DNA from: Microvirga pakistanensis
Lineage (GTDB): Bacteria; Pseudomonadota; Alphaproteobacteria; Rhizobiales; Beijerinckiaceae
Direction of reading: 5' to 3'
Length of the DNA: 64,000 bases
Assembly: GCF_004458765.1 (NCBI RefSeq)
Contig: NZ_SPJX01000652.1
Span: 62,001-126,000, forward strand
The notes below the pieces were generated by a model. That model was not told where the DNA came from and searched no databases. It saw nothing but the letters and a program-made list of their open reading frames with translations. Of this stretch, positions 54,096 to 63,789 are shown one piece after another. Numbering within the stretch: position 1 is the stretch's first letter; each line of letters starts with the position of its first letter. A program made the position numbers and the translations under genes.

Positions 54096-54897
54096 TTACA
54101 AGAACCGGATTCGCGGCGCATTGAACTCATTCTCCATCGCCCAGGCTAGAAATTGCGTCATGCTGTCAATCTGATCGTCATGGCGGCCGTTCGGGAAGGC
54201 TGCCACCTCCCGCTGGAACTCACCGAGCCAGGGCGCATCCTCCGGGATGACGATCCGGCCCGCTTCGATCTGCGCTGTTTGGTTCGAGGCGCGCATGATT
54301 TTGTCGCCCTGCGGGGTGATCGCGATCGGGTGGACCGATCCGGCATGACGCAGCTCCTGGATCAGCTGCGTCCCCGAACCCTTGTCCTCGATCAGCACCG
54401 CATGCGGACGGTGTTGGTGATAAAGATCGAGCACGCGGCGTTTCAAGGCCGGGTAGTCGAGGCGGTCGCGCTCCACGGCAAGAAGGTAGTAGCTGCCGTT
54501 GCGGATCAGCCAGGTCGTGCAGAACCGAATAGTCGTTCAGCTCTCCCGCCTTCGAGGCCGTGTCCCAGCTCTGGATGATCTGATCCTCCGGCTCGTGGAC
54601 AGGGGGATGTTTGAACCGCCGGAACCAGGACCACCGGATCAGACCTCCGTCGATCGGCACCGGCTGCTGCTGATACTGGGCTGCAAAGTCATAGGTGCCG
54701 AGGTTCTGCCGCATCTCGCCGAGCACCTCGGCCGAGTCCCGCTCCGGGTGAAGAATGTCGCCGATCCGACGCGTGTGAACCTGTCCGGGACCGATCGGGA
54801 TTTTCTCGTTCACTTCGGCCATCGCCGGCAGGTTCAGGTGGTGCCAGCCGCCCCGCTCCAGACTGCGGCGTATCGGAAAATCGGGCCGCCTCTTCAC
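54096..54897 (-). pseudogene. phage terminase large subunit, C-terminal part, frameshifted
   Basis: Frame one from 54897 reads IGDILHPERDSAEVLGEMRQNLGTYDFAAQYQQ, then RWSWFRRF and SWDTASKAGELNDYSV. After a frameshift near 54525, frame two continues ERDRLDYPALKRRVLDLYHQHRPHAVLIEDKGSG and FPNGRHDDQIDSMTQFLAW. This is the nuclease half of a large terminase, with its acidic residues in WDTA, EDKG and HDDQ. The N-terminal ATPase half is missing. It marks a prophage scar at the right edge of the catabolic island. Confidence 0.75.
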
Positions 54898-55082
54898 TCG
54901 CGCACGAGTGGCTTGGGGCTGTCCTGATGGCGATCCTCTTCCTCCGCCAGCACCTCCAAGTGCCGGGCGGCGTCGAGGAGTTGGTTCTTGGTCTCGATTA
55001 ACGAGATCTGCCGGGCGATGGTCTGGATCTGCTCGGCCTGCTGACGATACTCAGCCGCCCTATTTGGTTGGGGATGATCCAC
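54894..55082 (-). CDS. small helical protein
   Basis: 62 residues from a GTG start. Two helices, AAEYRQQAEQIQTIARQIS and NQLLDAARHLEVLAEEEDR, match a pattern of short Hyphomicrobiales proteins that often accompany phage or plasmid debris. It overlaps the terminase remnant by four bases. No function is known. Confidence 0.5.
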   Translation of the reverse strand: MDHPQPNRAAEYRQQAEQIQTIARQISLIETKNQLLDAARHLEVLAEEEDRHQDSPKPLVRE

Positions 55083-55180
55083 GGACTGGAGCCTTGGGTC
55101 TTCGGGCGCTCAGAACAATGGCTGTCAACGCATAGCGCCTGGCTCGCTGTTCCATAATTAAGGCTCTGCGAATCCGATTT

Positions 55181-55355
55181 TCAGTTTCCCCGATAGCGAG
55201 CAGCGTCGCGCCAGTGAGCGAAGGCTTGGCTCTCGCTCCGACCTTTCACCTCGATTATCTTGCCCAGGTAGGTGCCGACGGCGATCCAAGCCGTCTTTGA
55301 TCGCTGATCGACGCACCTCATAGAGCTTGTCCCATACACGCACCGTTCGTTTCAT
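55181..55355 (-). pseudogene. 57-codon conserved small gene, frameshifted
   Basis: From the ATG at 55355 the first 14 codons read MKRTVRVWDKLYEV. A shift near 55310 is needed to continue with DQRSKTAWIAVGTYLGKIIE, then VKGRSESQAFAHWRDAARYRGN and a stop at 55181-55183. The joined sequence is the pattern of a short Hyphomicrobiales protein of unknown function. The frameshift breaks it here. Confidence 0.55.
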
Positions 55356-55744
<389 letters not shown>

Positions 55745-55923
55745 GGTCGGTATCAAGACCAAGCGGGCCGAGTATTAGGCCTCCTGGCTTCGGTCTGTCA
55801 ATCGGCGAGAGGGCGGGTGGACGTCGTCTTTTGGGGGAGAAGGGCCGCTTTTGCTGGGCGCGCGGGTTGTTCAGCCCCGCTTGGAGGGTTACATGAGCAG
55901 CGCCCGATCCCGACAGGTTTCCC

Positions 55924-56214
55924 ATGCGCGCATTGTTCGAAGTCATCCTGGTTGCCCTGCAGCTCTATACCTACCTGATCATCGCCTCGGCGATCCTGAG
56001 CTGGCTGGTGGCGTTCAATGTGGTCAATACACGCAGTGAATTCGTCCGCTCGGTCTGGAAATTCCTGGACGCCGTGACCGAGCCCGCCCTGCGGCCGATC
56101 CGCAACATCATGCCCAATCTCGGCGGCGTCGATATCTCGCCCGTGATCCTGATCCTCCTGATCATGCTGGTGGACCGCGCCATCCGCTACTACGTCCTTC
56201 CCTTCGTCTTCTGA
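55924..56214 (+). CDS. YggT family membrane protein
   Basis: 96 residues with two hydrophobic segments (about 5-28 and 72-92) separated by the family's [27 protein letters not shown] loop. YggT proteins are associated with osmotic tolerance and cell-envelope or division functions. The DUF167 gene follows at once, the common yggT-yggU order. Confidence 0.9.
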   Translation: MRALFEVILVALQLYTYLIIASAILSWLVAFNVVNTRSEFVRSVWKFLDAVTEPALRPIRNIMPNLGGVDISPVILILLIMLVDRAIRYYVLPFVF

Positions 56215-56271
56215 GGAGAGGAGGTCCTGAGCCTGCCCTGGCGCAGCCGTCCGGACGGTCTGGAGGTCCGG

Positions 56272-56529
56272 GTGCGCGTCACTCCCAGGGGCGGGCGCGA
56301 CGCTGTCGACGGGGTGGAGACGCTCTCAGACGGCAGGCCGGTCCTGAAGGTCCGGGTGAGGGCCGCGCCCGAGAACGGGGCCGCCAACGAGGGCGTGAGG
56401 CGCCTGCTCGCCGAAGAGCTGGAGCTGCCTGCCTCCGCCGTCAGGCTGGAAGCCGGTGGGACGGGCGAGAGCATCGGACGTGAAAAGCGGAGTCCACTTT
56501 TTGGGTCCAATCCGATGCTCCCTCTTTAA
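56272..56529 (+). CDS. DUF167 (YggU) family protein
   Basis: 85 residues from the first conventional start, a GTG at 56272 with its own GGAGG. The domain itself begins earlier: LPWRSRPDGLEVRV is in frame from about 56227 and follows a strong GGAGAGGAGG, but only CTG codons are available there. Family motifs VTPRGGRDAVDGV and PENGAANEGVRRLLAEEL are present. The last 15 or so residues (EKRSPLFGSNPMLPL) are encoded by an invading palindromic repeat that also supplies the stop. Confidence 0.8.
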   Translation: MRVTPRGGRDAVDGVETLSDGRPVLKVRVRAAPENGAANEGVRRLLAEELELPASAVRLEAGGTGESIGREKRSPLFGSNPMLPL

Positions 56530-56582
56530 ATTAGCGCATCGTTCGGGCAGAAAACCGGGCCCACTTTTCTGCACGATGCGCT
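56469..56582. repeat. two-hairpin palindromic intergenic repeat, copy A
   Basis: Left module 56469-56520 has arms GAGCATCGGA and TCCGATGCTC. Right module 56533-56582 has arms AGCGCATCGT and ACGATGCGCT, with an inner GCAGAAAA / TTTTCTGC pair. A related copy lies at 57562-57771 on the other side of folD. The left module overlaps the 3' end of the DUF167 gene. Confidence 0.7.
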
Positions 56583-56658
56583 AGCTGAAGACATTTCTGA
56601 TCGCCGGTGAGGGGGAGGCCCTCGCCAGAGACATCGCCGCTTTGACAGGACAGCATCC

Positions 56659-57561
56659 ATGAGCGCCACGATCATCGACGGAAAAGCCCATGCGCAAGGC
56701 CTTCGCGCCCGGATCGCGGATGCGGCCGCGAGCCTGTCGAGCCGGGGCGTGACGCCGGGGCTCGCCGTGGTGATCGTGGGCGAGGACCCGGCCAGCCAGC
56801 TCTATGTGAAGAACAAGGCCCGCCAAACCGTGGAAGTGGGCATGCGCTCCTTCGAGCACGTCCTGCCCGCCTCCACCACGGAGGCGGAGCTCCTGGCCCT
56901 GGTCGCCGGGCTCAACGCCGATCCGGCGGTGGACGGCATTCTGGTCCAGCTGCCGCTCCCGAAGCAGATCGATGCGCAGAAGATCATCGAGGCGATCGAT
57001 CCGGCGAAGGACGTGGACGGGTTCCACCCGATCAACGCGGGCAAGCTCATGACCGGCGTTCCGGGCCTCGTCTCCTGCACGCCCCTGGGGTGCCTGCTGC
57101 TCATCCAGTCGGTGCGCCGGGATCTCGCGGGTCTGAACGCCGTGGTGGTGGGTCGCTCCAACATCGTCGGCAAGCCCATGGCGCAGCTGCTCATCGCCCA
57201 GAGCTGCACGGTGACGGTGGCTCATTCGAGGACCCGCGAGCTGCCCGGGGTCTGCCGCGAGGCCGACATCCTGGTAGCGGCCGTCGGGCGGCCCGAGATG
57301 GTGCGGGGCGACTGGGTCAAGCCCGGCGCCATCGTGATCGATGTCGGCATCAACCGGGTGCCCAATCCGGCCGCCGGCGAGGGCAAGACCAAGGTCGTCG
57401 GCGACGTGGCCTATGGGGAGGCGGCCCAGGTCGCGTCCGCCATCACGCCCGTGCCCGGCGGCGTGGGCCCGATGACGATCGCGTGCCTGCTGCGCAATAC
57501 CCTGGAGGCGGCCTGCCTGCGCCGCGGTCTTCCCATGCCGGCGGTGGATTTCGCGGCATAG
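56659..57561 (+). CDS. folD: bifunctional methylenetetrahydrofolate dehydrogenase / cyclohydrolase FolD
   Basis: 300 residues. Catalytic Lys in [11 protein letters not shown], folate motif [33 protein letters not shown] site [17 protein letters not shown] and C-terminal [15 protein letters not shown] are all conserved. It interconverts 5,10-methylene-, methenyl- and 10-formyl-tetrahydrofolate in one-carbon metabolism. It is bracketed by two copies of a palindromic repeat. Confidence 0.97.
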   Translation: MSATIIDGKAHAQGLRARIADAAASLSSRGVTPGLAVVIVGEDPASQLYVKNKARQTVEVGMRSFEHVLPASTTEAELLALVAGLNADPAVDGILVQLPLPKQIDAQKIIEAIDPAKDVDGFHPINAGKLMTGVPGLVSCTPLGCLLLIQSVRRDLAGLNAVVVGRSNIVGKPMAQLLIAQSCTVTVAHSRTRELPGVCREADILVAAVGRPEMVRGDWVKPGAIVIDVGINRVPNPAAGEGKTKVVGDVAYGEAAQVASAITPVPGGVGPMTIACLLRNTLEAACLRRGLPMPAVDFAA

Positions 57562-57771
57562 GGCATCGGGCGTGAAAAGTGGAATCCACTTTTGGGATCC
57601 ATCCGATGCTCCCATTTCAAGGCAGCGCATCGTTGAGCGGGACACCGGGTCCGCTTTTCACGGACGTGGCCCTACGGGTCGCTGACGCGGCCCTCTGGGT
57701 CCGCACGATACGCTGGAGCCCGGAGCGGGCGCCGCTTCGGGCTTGGTCCGACATTTTGGCACGATGCGCGG
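57562..57771. repeat. palindromic intergenic repeat, copy B (interrupted)
   Basis: 57562-57612 matches the left module of copy A (GGCATCGGGCGTGAAAAG...ATCCGATGC). 57622-57666 matches the start of the right module (AGCGCATCGTT...CCGCTTTTCACGG). The matching right end GGCACGATGCGC appears only at about 57759-57770, after roughly 90 unrelated bases, so the copy is interrupted or rearranged. Confidence 0.6.
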
Positions 57772-57772
57772 A

Positions 57773-58447
57773 TCAGTTGGCCGCGAAGCAGTAGAACAGG
57801 CCCGCTCCACCGGTGCTCTTCAGGGCATCCTGGCTGCACCCGCCCCGCGTCGGGTGCGAGGTGTTCCAGGATTTCGCGGGAGGCTCCTCGTTCAAGCCCA
57901 TCCGGTCATGGTGGCCGACCATGGCGGCGCCCTCCGGGCCGCTCTTCGTCCAGTTGCCGCAGGTTCGATCCTCGGCCCCCGCGAAGGCGGTCCCGTCCGG
58001 CTGCGATCCGGTCAGGATGTCGTGCTCGTTCGGTTGGTCGCCCCGGCCCTTCACCATCGCGCCCTTCTCGGTCAGGGCCGTCTGCTTGTTGAGGTTGTTG
58101 TTGGCACTGTGCAGGTCCGCCACGTCCTTGGCGATCACGGTTCCCTTGGCGTTCTGCCAGGGTCCTCGGCCGATCCGGTCCCTGGCGTTGACGGCGGTGG
58201 CGCCGCCCATGGCCTGAGTGGAGAGATAGGCGCGCCAGACCTTGCCGCGAATGCCTGCCGCCTCCGCAAGGGACTGGCAATGCCGATCGGCGCCGTCCAG
58301 GCCGCCGAGATCCGCGCCTTTGCCCGATCCCACGCTGGTGACGAAGAAGGTCGTATCGGCAGAGGCGCCGCCGCCCTGCGCATAGGCGTTCAAGGGAAAT
58401 GCCGCCACAAGGCCCAATACGGGCCATAAGCTCCTCACCCTGGTCAT
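57773..58447 (-). CDS. secreted lectin-like protein
   Basis: 224 residues from the ATG at 58447, with an AGGAGGA Shine-Dalgarno. Residues 1-23 are a signal peptide (basic start, hydrophobic core, NAYAQ cleavage). The rest has the C-type-lectin/endostatin-like pattern FVTSVGSGKGADLGGLDGADRHCQSLAEAAG, WRAYLST, GPWQNAKG, DILTGSQPDGTAF, RTCGNW and CSQDALKSTGGAGLFYCFA, with cysteines likely disulfide-bonded. Probably periplasmic or extracellular. Ligand unknown. Confidence 0.75.
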   Translation of the reverse strand: MTRVRSLWPVLGLVAAFPLNAYAQGGGASADTTFFVTSVGSGKGADLGGLDGADRHCQSLAEAAGIRGKVWRAYLSTQAMGGATAVNARDRIGRGPWQNAKGTVIAKDVADLHSANNNLNKQTALTEKGAMVKGRGDQPNEHDILTGSQPDGTAFAGAEDRTCGNWTKSGPEGAAMVGHHDRMGLNEEPPAKSWNTSHPTRGGCSQDALKSTGGAGLFYCFAAN

Positions 58448-58568
58448 TCGTTCCTCCTGCATTGTCGCGGCAGACCTGAGAGGCTGCCGTACCCGGCAGG
58501 ATCCTCGTCCTCCCGTAACGTTTCAAGGGCGGGAGAAGAGCGGCGAATTCCCAAAGTCGTGATCGGGT

Positions 58569-59456
58569 TCAGCCCTGGCGTCTCAGGTGCTCCGCCAGTT
58601 GCCGGGCCGAGGGCGGCAGGTCCTTGAGCGAGCGGATGCAGAGGGTCAGGTCGCGGGCGGCCCAGGAATCCTCCAGGGTCACCGGGTGAATGGCCATGGT
58701 GTGGGCAGCCCGCTGGGCTGTCGTCTCGGGCACGATGCCGAGGCCGACACCCGCCTCCACCATGCGGCAAACGGCATCGAAGCTTCTGAGCTGCACCCTC
58801 AGGCGCAAGGGCTTGCCGATGCGGCTCGCCTTGCTCGACAGGAAGCGCTGAAGGGCGCTCGCCCGGTCGAGACCCACGAAGTCGTGCTCCAGCACCTCGG
58901 CGAAGGCGATGCTGCGACGGGCGGCGAGGGGATGGTCCTGCGGGACCACCAGGACGAAGCGGTCGCTGCGGAAGGGGTAGGTTTCGAGCTGGCCGGTCTC
59001 CACCGTGCCGGCCACGATGCCGATGTCGCCCACGCCTTCGGCGATGAGCCCCACGATCTCGTCGCTCAACCGCTCCTCCAGGTCGATGGAGACCTGCGGA
59101 TGCCGGGCCAGGAAGGCGCCCAGGGCCTCGGGGAGGAACTCGGTGAGCGCATTGGTGTTGGAGAGGATCCGGATCTGGCCCGCGAGCCCCCCGGTATAGG
59201 TCCCGAGATCCTCCTTGAGCCTCTCGGCCTGGGCTAGGAGCGTGCGGGCGTGCTGAAGGAGGGTTCTTCCGGCGGGGGTCGGGGTGACGCCAGCGCGGGT
59301 GCGCAGAAGGAGGGGAGCGCCCAGCGACTTTTCCATGTTGCGGATGCGGGTGCTGGCCGCCGCAAGGGCAAGATGGGCCCGCTCGGCCCCATGGGTGATG
59401 CTGCCTGCCTCGACCACATGGCGGAAGAGGCTCAAGTCGGTCAGGTCGAATTGCAT
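58569..59456 (-). CDS. LysR family regulator
   Basis: 295 residues from the ATG at 59456. Helix-turn-helix LSLFRHVVEAGSITHGAERAHLALAAASTRIRNMEKSLG, then the effector domain with NALTEFLPEALGAFLARHPQVSIDLEERLSDEIV. It diverges from sdhCDAB across about 200 bases; a role in sdh control is possible but LysR genes here are often unrelated. Confidence 0.92.
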   Translation of the reverse strand: MQFDLTDLSLFRHVVEAGSITHGAERAHLALAAASTRIRNMEKSLGAPLLLRTRAGVTPTPAGRTLLQHARTLLAQAERLKEDLGTYTGGLAGQIRILSNTNALTEFLPEALGAFLARHPQVSIDLEERLSDEIVGLIAEGVGDIGIVAGTVETGQLETYPFRSDRFVLVVPQDHPLAARRSIAFAEVLEHDFVGLDRASALQRFLSSKASRIGKPLRLRVQLRSFDAVCRMVEAGVGLGIVPETTAQRAAHTMAIHPVTLEDSWAARDLTLCIRSLKDLPPSARQLAEHLRRQG

Positions 59457-59654
59457 AGGTGTCCTTCGTCGTTCGCGAAGGGAGATAAGAATAATTAAAA
59501 ATTGTGCGTTAAGCGAGCCCGGTGCATCTTCGTCACTGACGAAGTGTGCCTCTTGTGACCCTCCAGGGCGGAAGGCGATTGCGGTGTTCCCGCGCTTCCG
59601 ATACGAACCATTCCAAACTACGGGCGACCCTGTCGCCAACCAGGAGTGAAAGCT

Positions 59655-60050
59655 ATGGCTGAGGCGAAAGTGGCCCCGCGGCCCTTGTCCCCGCATCTTC
59701 AGATTTACCGGTGGAGCTGGACGATGGCGATGTCCGTCGCTCACCGCATCACGGGTCTCGCGCTTTACGGGGGCATCGCGCTTTTCGCGATCTGGCTGGT
59801 GGCGCTCGCGTCCGGGCCGTCGGCCTTCGACGCCGTGCAATGGTTCTTCGGATCCCCCCTCGGGTACCTGATCCTGTTCGGCTACACCTGGATCCTCATG
59901 CACCACATGCTCGGCGGCGTCCGCCACCTGGTGTGGGACTTCGGCCATGGGATGGAAGCCGCCCAGCGCATCAACATGGCGCGCTTCACCCTTGTCGGCT
60001 CGGTCGTGCTGACCCTGGCGATCTGGGTTACCGCCTTCCTCGCGTTCTAA
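59655..60050 (+). CDS. sdhC: succinate dehydrogenase cytochrome b556 subunit SdhC
   Basis: 131 residues from the ATG at 59655. SPHLQIYRWSWTMAMSVAHRITG is the family signature with the quinone-site Ser/Arg. Three membrane helices follow, with heme-ligand His in HHMLGGVRHLVWDFG. It anchors complex II in the inner membrane. First gene of sdhCDAB. Confidence 0.95.
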   Translation: MAEAKVAPRPLSPHLQIYRWSWTMAMSVAHRITGLALYGGIALFAIWLVALASGPSAFDAVQWFFGSPLGYLILFGYTWILMHHMLGGVRHLVWDFGHGMEAAQRINMARFTLVGSVVLTLAIWVTAFLAF

Positions 60051-60060
60051 GGAGAGAGCC

Positions 60061-60480
60061 ATGGTCGACAACAGGTTTGACACCCGCGTATCCATGCGCA
60101 CCCCGCTCGCCCGCGTGAAGGGCCTCGGCGCTTCCGGGCACGGCGTCGAGCATTGGTGGATTCACCGCGTCACGGCGGTGTCCAACATCCCGCTCATCAT
60201 CGCCTTCGTGATCATCGTCGCGGCGCTGGCCAACTCTCCCTCCTATCAAGAGGCGATTGCCGTCATCTCGCACCCGCTGGTGGCGATCATCCTCATCCTC
60301 GCGGTGATCTCCGTGGCGAACCACATGCGCCTGGGCATGCAGATCGTCATCGAGGATTACGTGCACGACAAGGGCTACAAGATCGCAGCCCTCATCGCCA
60401 ACAACTTCTATGCGGTGATCGTCGCGGTGGCGTGCCTCTATGCCATCCTCAAGGTCAGCCTCGGCCGCATCCTGCTCTAA
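60061..60480 (+). CDS. sdhD: succinate dehydrogenase membrane anchor SdhD
   Basis: 139 residues. [19 protein letters not shown] opens the first of three membrane helices, and [22 protein letters not shown] carries the second heme-ligand His and the quinone-site Asp-Tyr. It starts 11 bases after sdhC. Confidence 0.95.
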   Translation: MVDNRFDTRVSMRTPLARVKGLGASGHGVEHWWIHRVTAVSNIPLIIAFVIIVAALANSPSYQEAIAVISHPLVAIILILAVISVANHMRLGMQIVIEDYVHDKGYKIAALIANNFYAVIVAVACLYAILKVSLGRILL

Positions 60481-60491
60481 GGAATTCTCTC

Positions 60492-62315
60492 ATGGCTCAA
60501 GCAACGAACGGCCCGGCCATCAACGGCAAGGCCTATGACATCATCGATCACACCTTCGACGTGGTGGTCGTGGGCGCGGGCGGTGCGGGTCTTCGCGCCA
60601 CCGTCGGCTGCTCGCAGGCGGGCCTGCGCACCGCGTGCATCACCAAGGTGTTTCCCACCCGGTCGCACACGGTCGCGGCGCAGGGCGGCATTTCCGCGTC
60701 CCTGGGCAACATGGGGCCGGACGATTGGCGCTGGCACATGTACGACACCGTGAAGGGTTCCGACTGGCTGGGCGACCAGGATGCCATCGAGTATCTGGTG
60801 CGCAACGCTCCCGCCGCCGTCTATGAGCTGGAGCATTGGGGCGTTCCCTTCTCCCGCACGGCGGAAGGCAAGATCTACCAGCGTCCCTTCGGGGGCATGA
60901 CCACCGAGTACGGCAAGGGCACCGCCCAGCGCACCTGCGCGGCCGCCGACCGCACGGGGCACGCGATCCTGCACACGCTCTATGGCCAGGCGGTGAGAAA
61001 CCAGACGAACTTCTTCATCGAGTATTTCGCCCTCGATCTGATGATGGACTCGGACGGCCGCTGCATCGGCGTCGTGGCGCTCAACCAGTCCACCGGTGAG
61101 ATCCACCGCTTCCGCGCCCACATGACGATCCTCGCCACGGGCGGCTACGGACGCGCCTATTTCTCGGCCACCTCCGCGCATACCTGCACGGGCGACGGCA
61201 ACGCCATGGTGCTGCGCGCAGGGCTCCCGCTGCAGGACATGGAGTTCGTGCAGTTCCACCCCACCGGCATCTACGGCGCAGGCTGCCTCATCACCGAGGG
61301 GGCGCGCGGCGAGGGCGGCTACCTCACCAACTCGGAAGGCGAGCGCTTCATGGAGCGCTATGCCCCCTCCGCGAAGGACCTCGCCTCCCGCGACGTGGTG
61401 TCCCGCTCCATGACCATGGAGATCCGCGCCGGCCGCGGCGTGGGCAAGAACAAGGACCACATCTACCTGCACCTCGATCACCTCGACCCGAAGATCCTGC
61501 ACGAGCGCCTGCCGGGCATCTCGGAAAGCGCGAAGATCTTCGCGGGCGTCGACGTGACGAAGGAGCCGATCCCCGTTCTGCCGACCGTGCACTACAACAT
61601 GGGCGGCATTCCCACGAACTATCACGGCGAAGTGCTGACCCTGAAGAACGGCAACCCCGACACGGTGGTGCCGGGCCTCATGGCGCTGGGCGAAGCGGCC
61701 TGCGTGTCCGTGCACGGCGCCAACCGCCTGGGGTCGAACTCGCTCATCGACCTCGTGGTGTTCGGCCGCGCGGCGGGCCTGCGCTGCGCCGAGATCCTGG
61801 AGCCGAACGCCCGTCACGCGGACCTGCCCAAGGGCGCCGACGAGCTCGCGCTCTCGCGCCTCGACAAGTTCCGCTATGCCAACGGCTCGACCCCGACCGC
61901 GCAGCTGCGCCTCCAGATGCAGAAGACCATGCAGAACAACTGCGCGGTGTTCCGCACCGGCGAGGTTCTGGAAGAGGGCAAGAAGCTCATCCACGACGTC
62001 TGGAACGCCGCCGCCGATGTCCGGGTCACGGACCGCTCGCTCATCTGGAACACCGACCTCCTCGAGACGCTCGAGTTCGACAACCTGATCGGGCAGGCGG
62101 TCGTCACCATGGAAGGCGCTGCCAACCGCGAGGAATCCCGCGGCGCGCACGCCCGCGAGGACTTCACCGAGCGCGACGACAAGAACTGGATGAAGCACAC
62201 CCTGGCATGGCTCGACGACACCACCCACAAGGTGACCCTCGATTACCGGCCGGTGCACACCTACACCATGTCGAACGACATTCAGTACATCGAGCCGAAG
62301 GCTCGCGTGTACTAA
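60492..62315 (+). CDS. sdhA: succinate dehydrogenase flavoprotein SdhA
   Basis: 607 residues from the ATG at 60492. FAD site [14 protein letters not shown], covalent-flavin His in [11 protein letters not shown], substrate residues in [17 protein letters not shown], and [20 protein letters not shown] are all present. It oxidises succinate to fumarate in the TCA cycle. The spacing to sdhB is widened by a 93-base repeat. Confidence 0.97.
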   Translation: MAQATNGPAINGKAYDIIDHTFDVVVVGAGGAGLRATVGCSQAGLRTACITKVFPTRSHTVAAQGGISASLGNMGPDDWRWHMYDTVKGSDWLGDQDAIEYLVRNAPAAVYELEHWGVPFSRTAEGKIYQRPFGGMTTEYGKGTAQRTCAAADRTGHAILHTLYGQAVRNQTNFFIEYFALDLMMDSDGRCIGVVALNQSTGEIHRFRAHMTILATGGYGRAYFSATSAHTCTGDGNAMVLRAGLPLQDMEFVQFHPTGIYGAGCLITEGARGEGGYLTNSEGERFMERYAPSAKDLASRDVVSRSMTMEIRAGRGVGKNKDHIYLHLDHLDPKILHERLPGISESAKIFAGVDVTKEPIPVLPTVHYNMGGIPTNYHGEVLTLKNGNPDTVVPGLMALGEAACVSVHGANRLGSNSLIDLVVFGRAAGLRCAEILEPNARHADLPKGADELALSRLDKFRYANGSTPTAQLRLQMQKTMQNNCAVFRTGEVLEEGKKLIHDVWNAAADVRVTDRSLIWNTDLLETLEFDNLIGQAVVTMEGAANREESRGAHAREDFTERDDKNWMKHTLAWLDDTTHKVTLDYRPVHTYTMSNDIQYIEPKARVY

Positions 62316-62323
62316 CCAACACC

Positions 62324-62416
62324 CGTCATGGCCGGGCTCGTCCCGGCCATCCACGTCTTCCCACGCCAGAGCGGAGCAAAGGCGCGGATACCCGGCTCAA
62401 ACCGCCGGGCATGACG
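62324..62416. repeat. 93-base palindrome-ended repeat between sdhA and sdhB
   Basis: Ends CGTCATG and CATGACG. An internal nine-base-pair hairpin ATGGCCGGG-CTCGT-CCCGGCCAT occupies 62328-62350, and CCCGGC..GCCGGG pairs near the right end. This CGTCATGGCCGGG form is recalled as a dispersed intergenic repeat in Bradyrhizobium and Methylobacterium relatives. Confidence 0.65.
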
Positions 62417-62440
62417 AAGTAGAGGCAAGGTAAGACCTAA

Positions 62441-63223
62441 ATGGCCCAATTCACGCTTCCCAAGAACTCCAAGTACACCGAAGGCAAGACCTGGCCGAAG
62501 CCGGCTGGCGCCTCCAACATCCAGGAATTCCGCATCTACCGCTGGAACCCGGACGACGGCGCCAATCCGCGCATCGACACCTATTACATCGACCGCGACG
62601 ATTGCGGCCCGATGGTTCTCGACGCGCTCATCTGGATCAAGAACAACGTCGATTCGACGCTGGTCTTCCGGCGCTCCTGCCGCGAAGGCATCTGCGGCTC
62701 CTGCGCCATGAACATCATGGGCAAGAACACGCTGGCCTGCACGCTCGGCATCGAGGATTGCGAGTCGGATTCGATCAAGATCTATCCGCTGCCGCACATG
62801 CCGGTGCTCAAGGATCTGGTGCCGGACCTCACGAGCTTCTTCGCCCAGCACGCCTCCATCCAGCCCTGGCTGCAGACGGAGACGGCGGAGCCCGAGACCG
62901 AGTGGCGTCAGACGCCGGAGGAGCGTTCCAAGCTCGACGGCCTCTACGAGTGCATTCTCTGCGCCTGCTGCACCACGTCCTGCCCGAGCTATTGGTGGAA
63001 CGGCGACCGCTTCCTGGGCCCCGCGGCCCTGCTCCAGGCCTATCGCTGGCTCATCGACAGCCGCGACGAGGCCACCGGCGAGCGTCTCGACAACCTGCAC
63101 GATCCGTTCCGGCTCTATCGCTGCCACACGATCATGAACTGCGCCAACACCTGCCCCAAGGGCCTGAACCCGGCGAAGGCCATCGCCGAGGTCAAGAAGA
63201 TGATGGTGGCGCGCGCCGTCTGA
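62441..63223 (+). CDS. sdhB: succinate dehydrogenase iron-sulfur subunit SdhB
   Basis: 260 residues. The 2Fe-2S ligands are in [14 protein letters not shown] with a later Cys in NTLACT. The 4Fe-4S and 3Fe-4S ligands are in [16 protein letters not shown] and [17 protein letters not shown]. It passes electrons from SdhA to the quinone. Last gene of the operon; a strong terminator follows. Confidence 0.97.
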   Translation: MAQFTLPKNSKYTEGKTWPKPAGASNIQEFRIYRWNPDDGANPRIDTYYIDRDDCGPMVLDALIWIKNNVDSTLVFRRSCREGICGSCAMNIMGKNTLACTLGIEDCESDSIKIYPLPHMPVLKDLVPDLTSFFAQHASIQPWLQTETAEPETEWRQTPEERSKLDGLYECILCACCTTSCPSYWWNGDRFLGPAALLQAYRWLIDSRDEATGERLDNLHDPFRLYRCHTIMNCANTCPKGLNPAKAIAEVKKMMVARAV

Positions 63224-63265
63224 TCCGCCAAAAAGCCTAGCGCGGCACCGGCGTTCCATTGTAAC

Positions 63266-63304
63266 ACTCCGGGCGTGAGCCTCTGGCTCACGCCCGGAGT
63301 TTTT
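63266..63304 (+). terminator. intrinsic terminator of the sdh operon
   Basis: Perfect 16-base arms ACTCCGGGCGTGAGCC and GGCTCACGCCCGGAGT around TCT, followed directly by TTTT. Its 3' arm contains GGAG six bases before the ATG at 63306, so the terminator doubles as the next gene's ribosome-binding region. Confidence 0.92.
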
Positions 63305-63305
63305 C

Positions 63306-63713
63306 ATGCCTGTCCTTCTTGCCATCCTGGGGGCGCTCGCCGCCGCCATCTGGTACTAACGCCTCCGCGACCTCGGCCAAGCGGCCGGCGAGGTTGTCGA
63401 CACCGCTCAGCGCGTGCGCGGCCATTACCGGCGCAAGCAGTTCCGCCAGAAGGCGGAGATGCGGCATGTGATGGGGTTGACCGACGCGCAGGAGGCCTTC
63501 ACGTTCGCCCGGTGGGTGGCAGGCCACGCCACCGATCCCAACACCCTGTCCCTGAGGTTTGCAAAGCTCTGGCTCGCCGCCCTCGACGTTCCTCAGCGGG
63601 AAGACATCCACGCCATGGCGCAGCGGGTGATCGAAGCCGATGGCACGCCGACCCAGGGTCAAATCAGCGCTCTCAAGCTCCTGCGCGATCGGCTCGGCTT
63701 GACTCGCTCCTGA
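63306..63713 (+). pseudogene. small membrane-anchored gene interrupted by in-frame TAA
   Basis: From the ATG at 63306 the frame reads MPVLLAILGALAAAIWY, a single hydrophobic anchor, then TAA at codon 18 (63357-63359), then continues in the same frame RLRDLGQAAGEVVDTAQRVRGHYRRKQF to a natural stop at 63713. The downstream part looks intact (RFAKLWLAALDVPQREDIHAMAQRVIEADG). A GTG at 63414 could restart a 99-residue soluble product. A single TAC-to-TAA change would explain the break. Confidence 0.6.
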
Positions 63714-63789
63714 TCTCTGCCATTTCACGGAGGCCGCAACCACGAATTCTGGGATCATATCCCTACAGACACAAGAAGCTCCCGCTGCG

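Noticed and set aside
60477-62354. Long open frame antisense to sdhA
   Set aside because: It mirrors sdhA almost end to end and shows no family motif. High GC leaves antisense frames open; sdhA is unmistakable.
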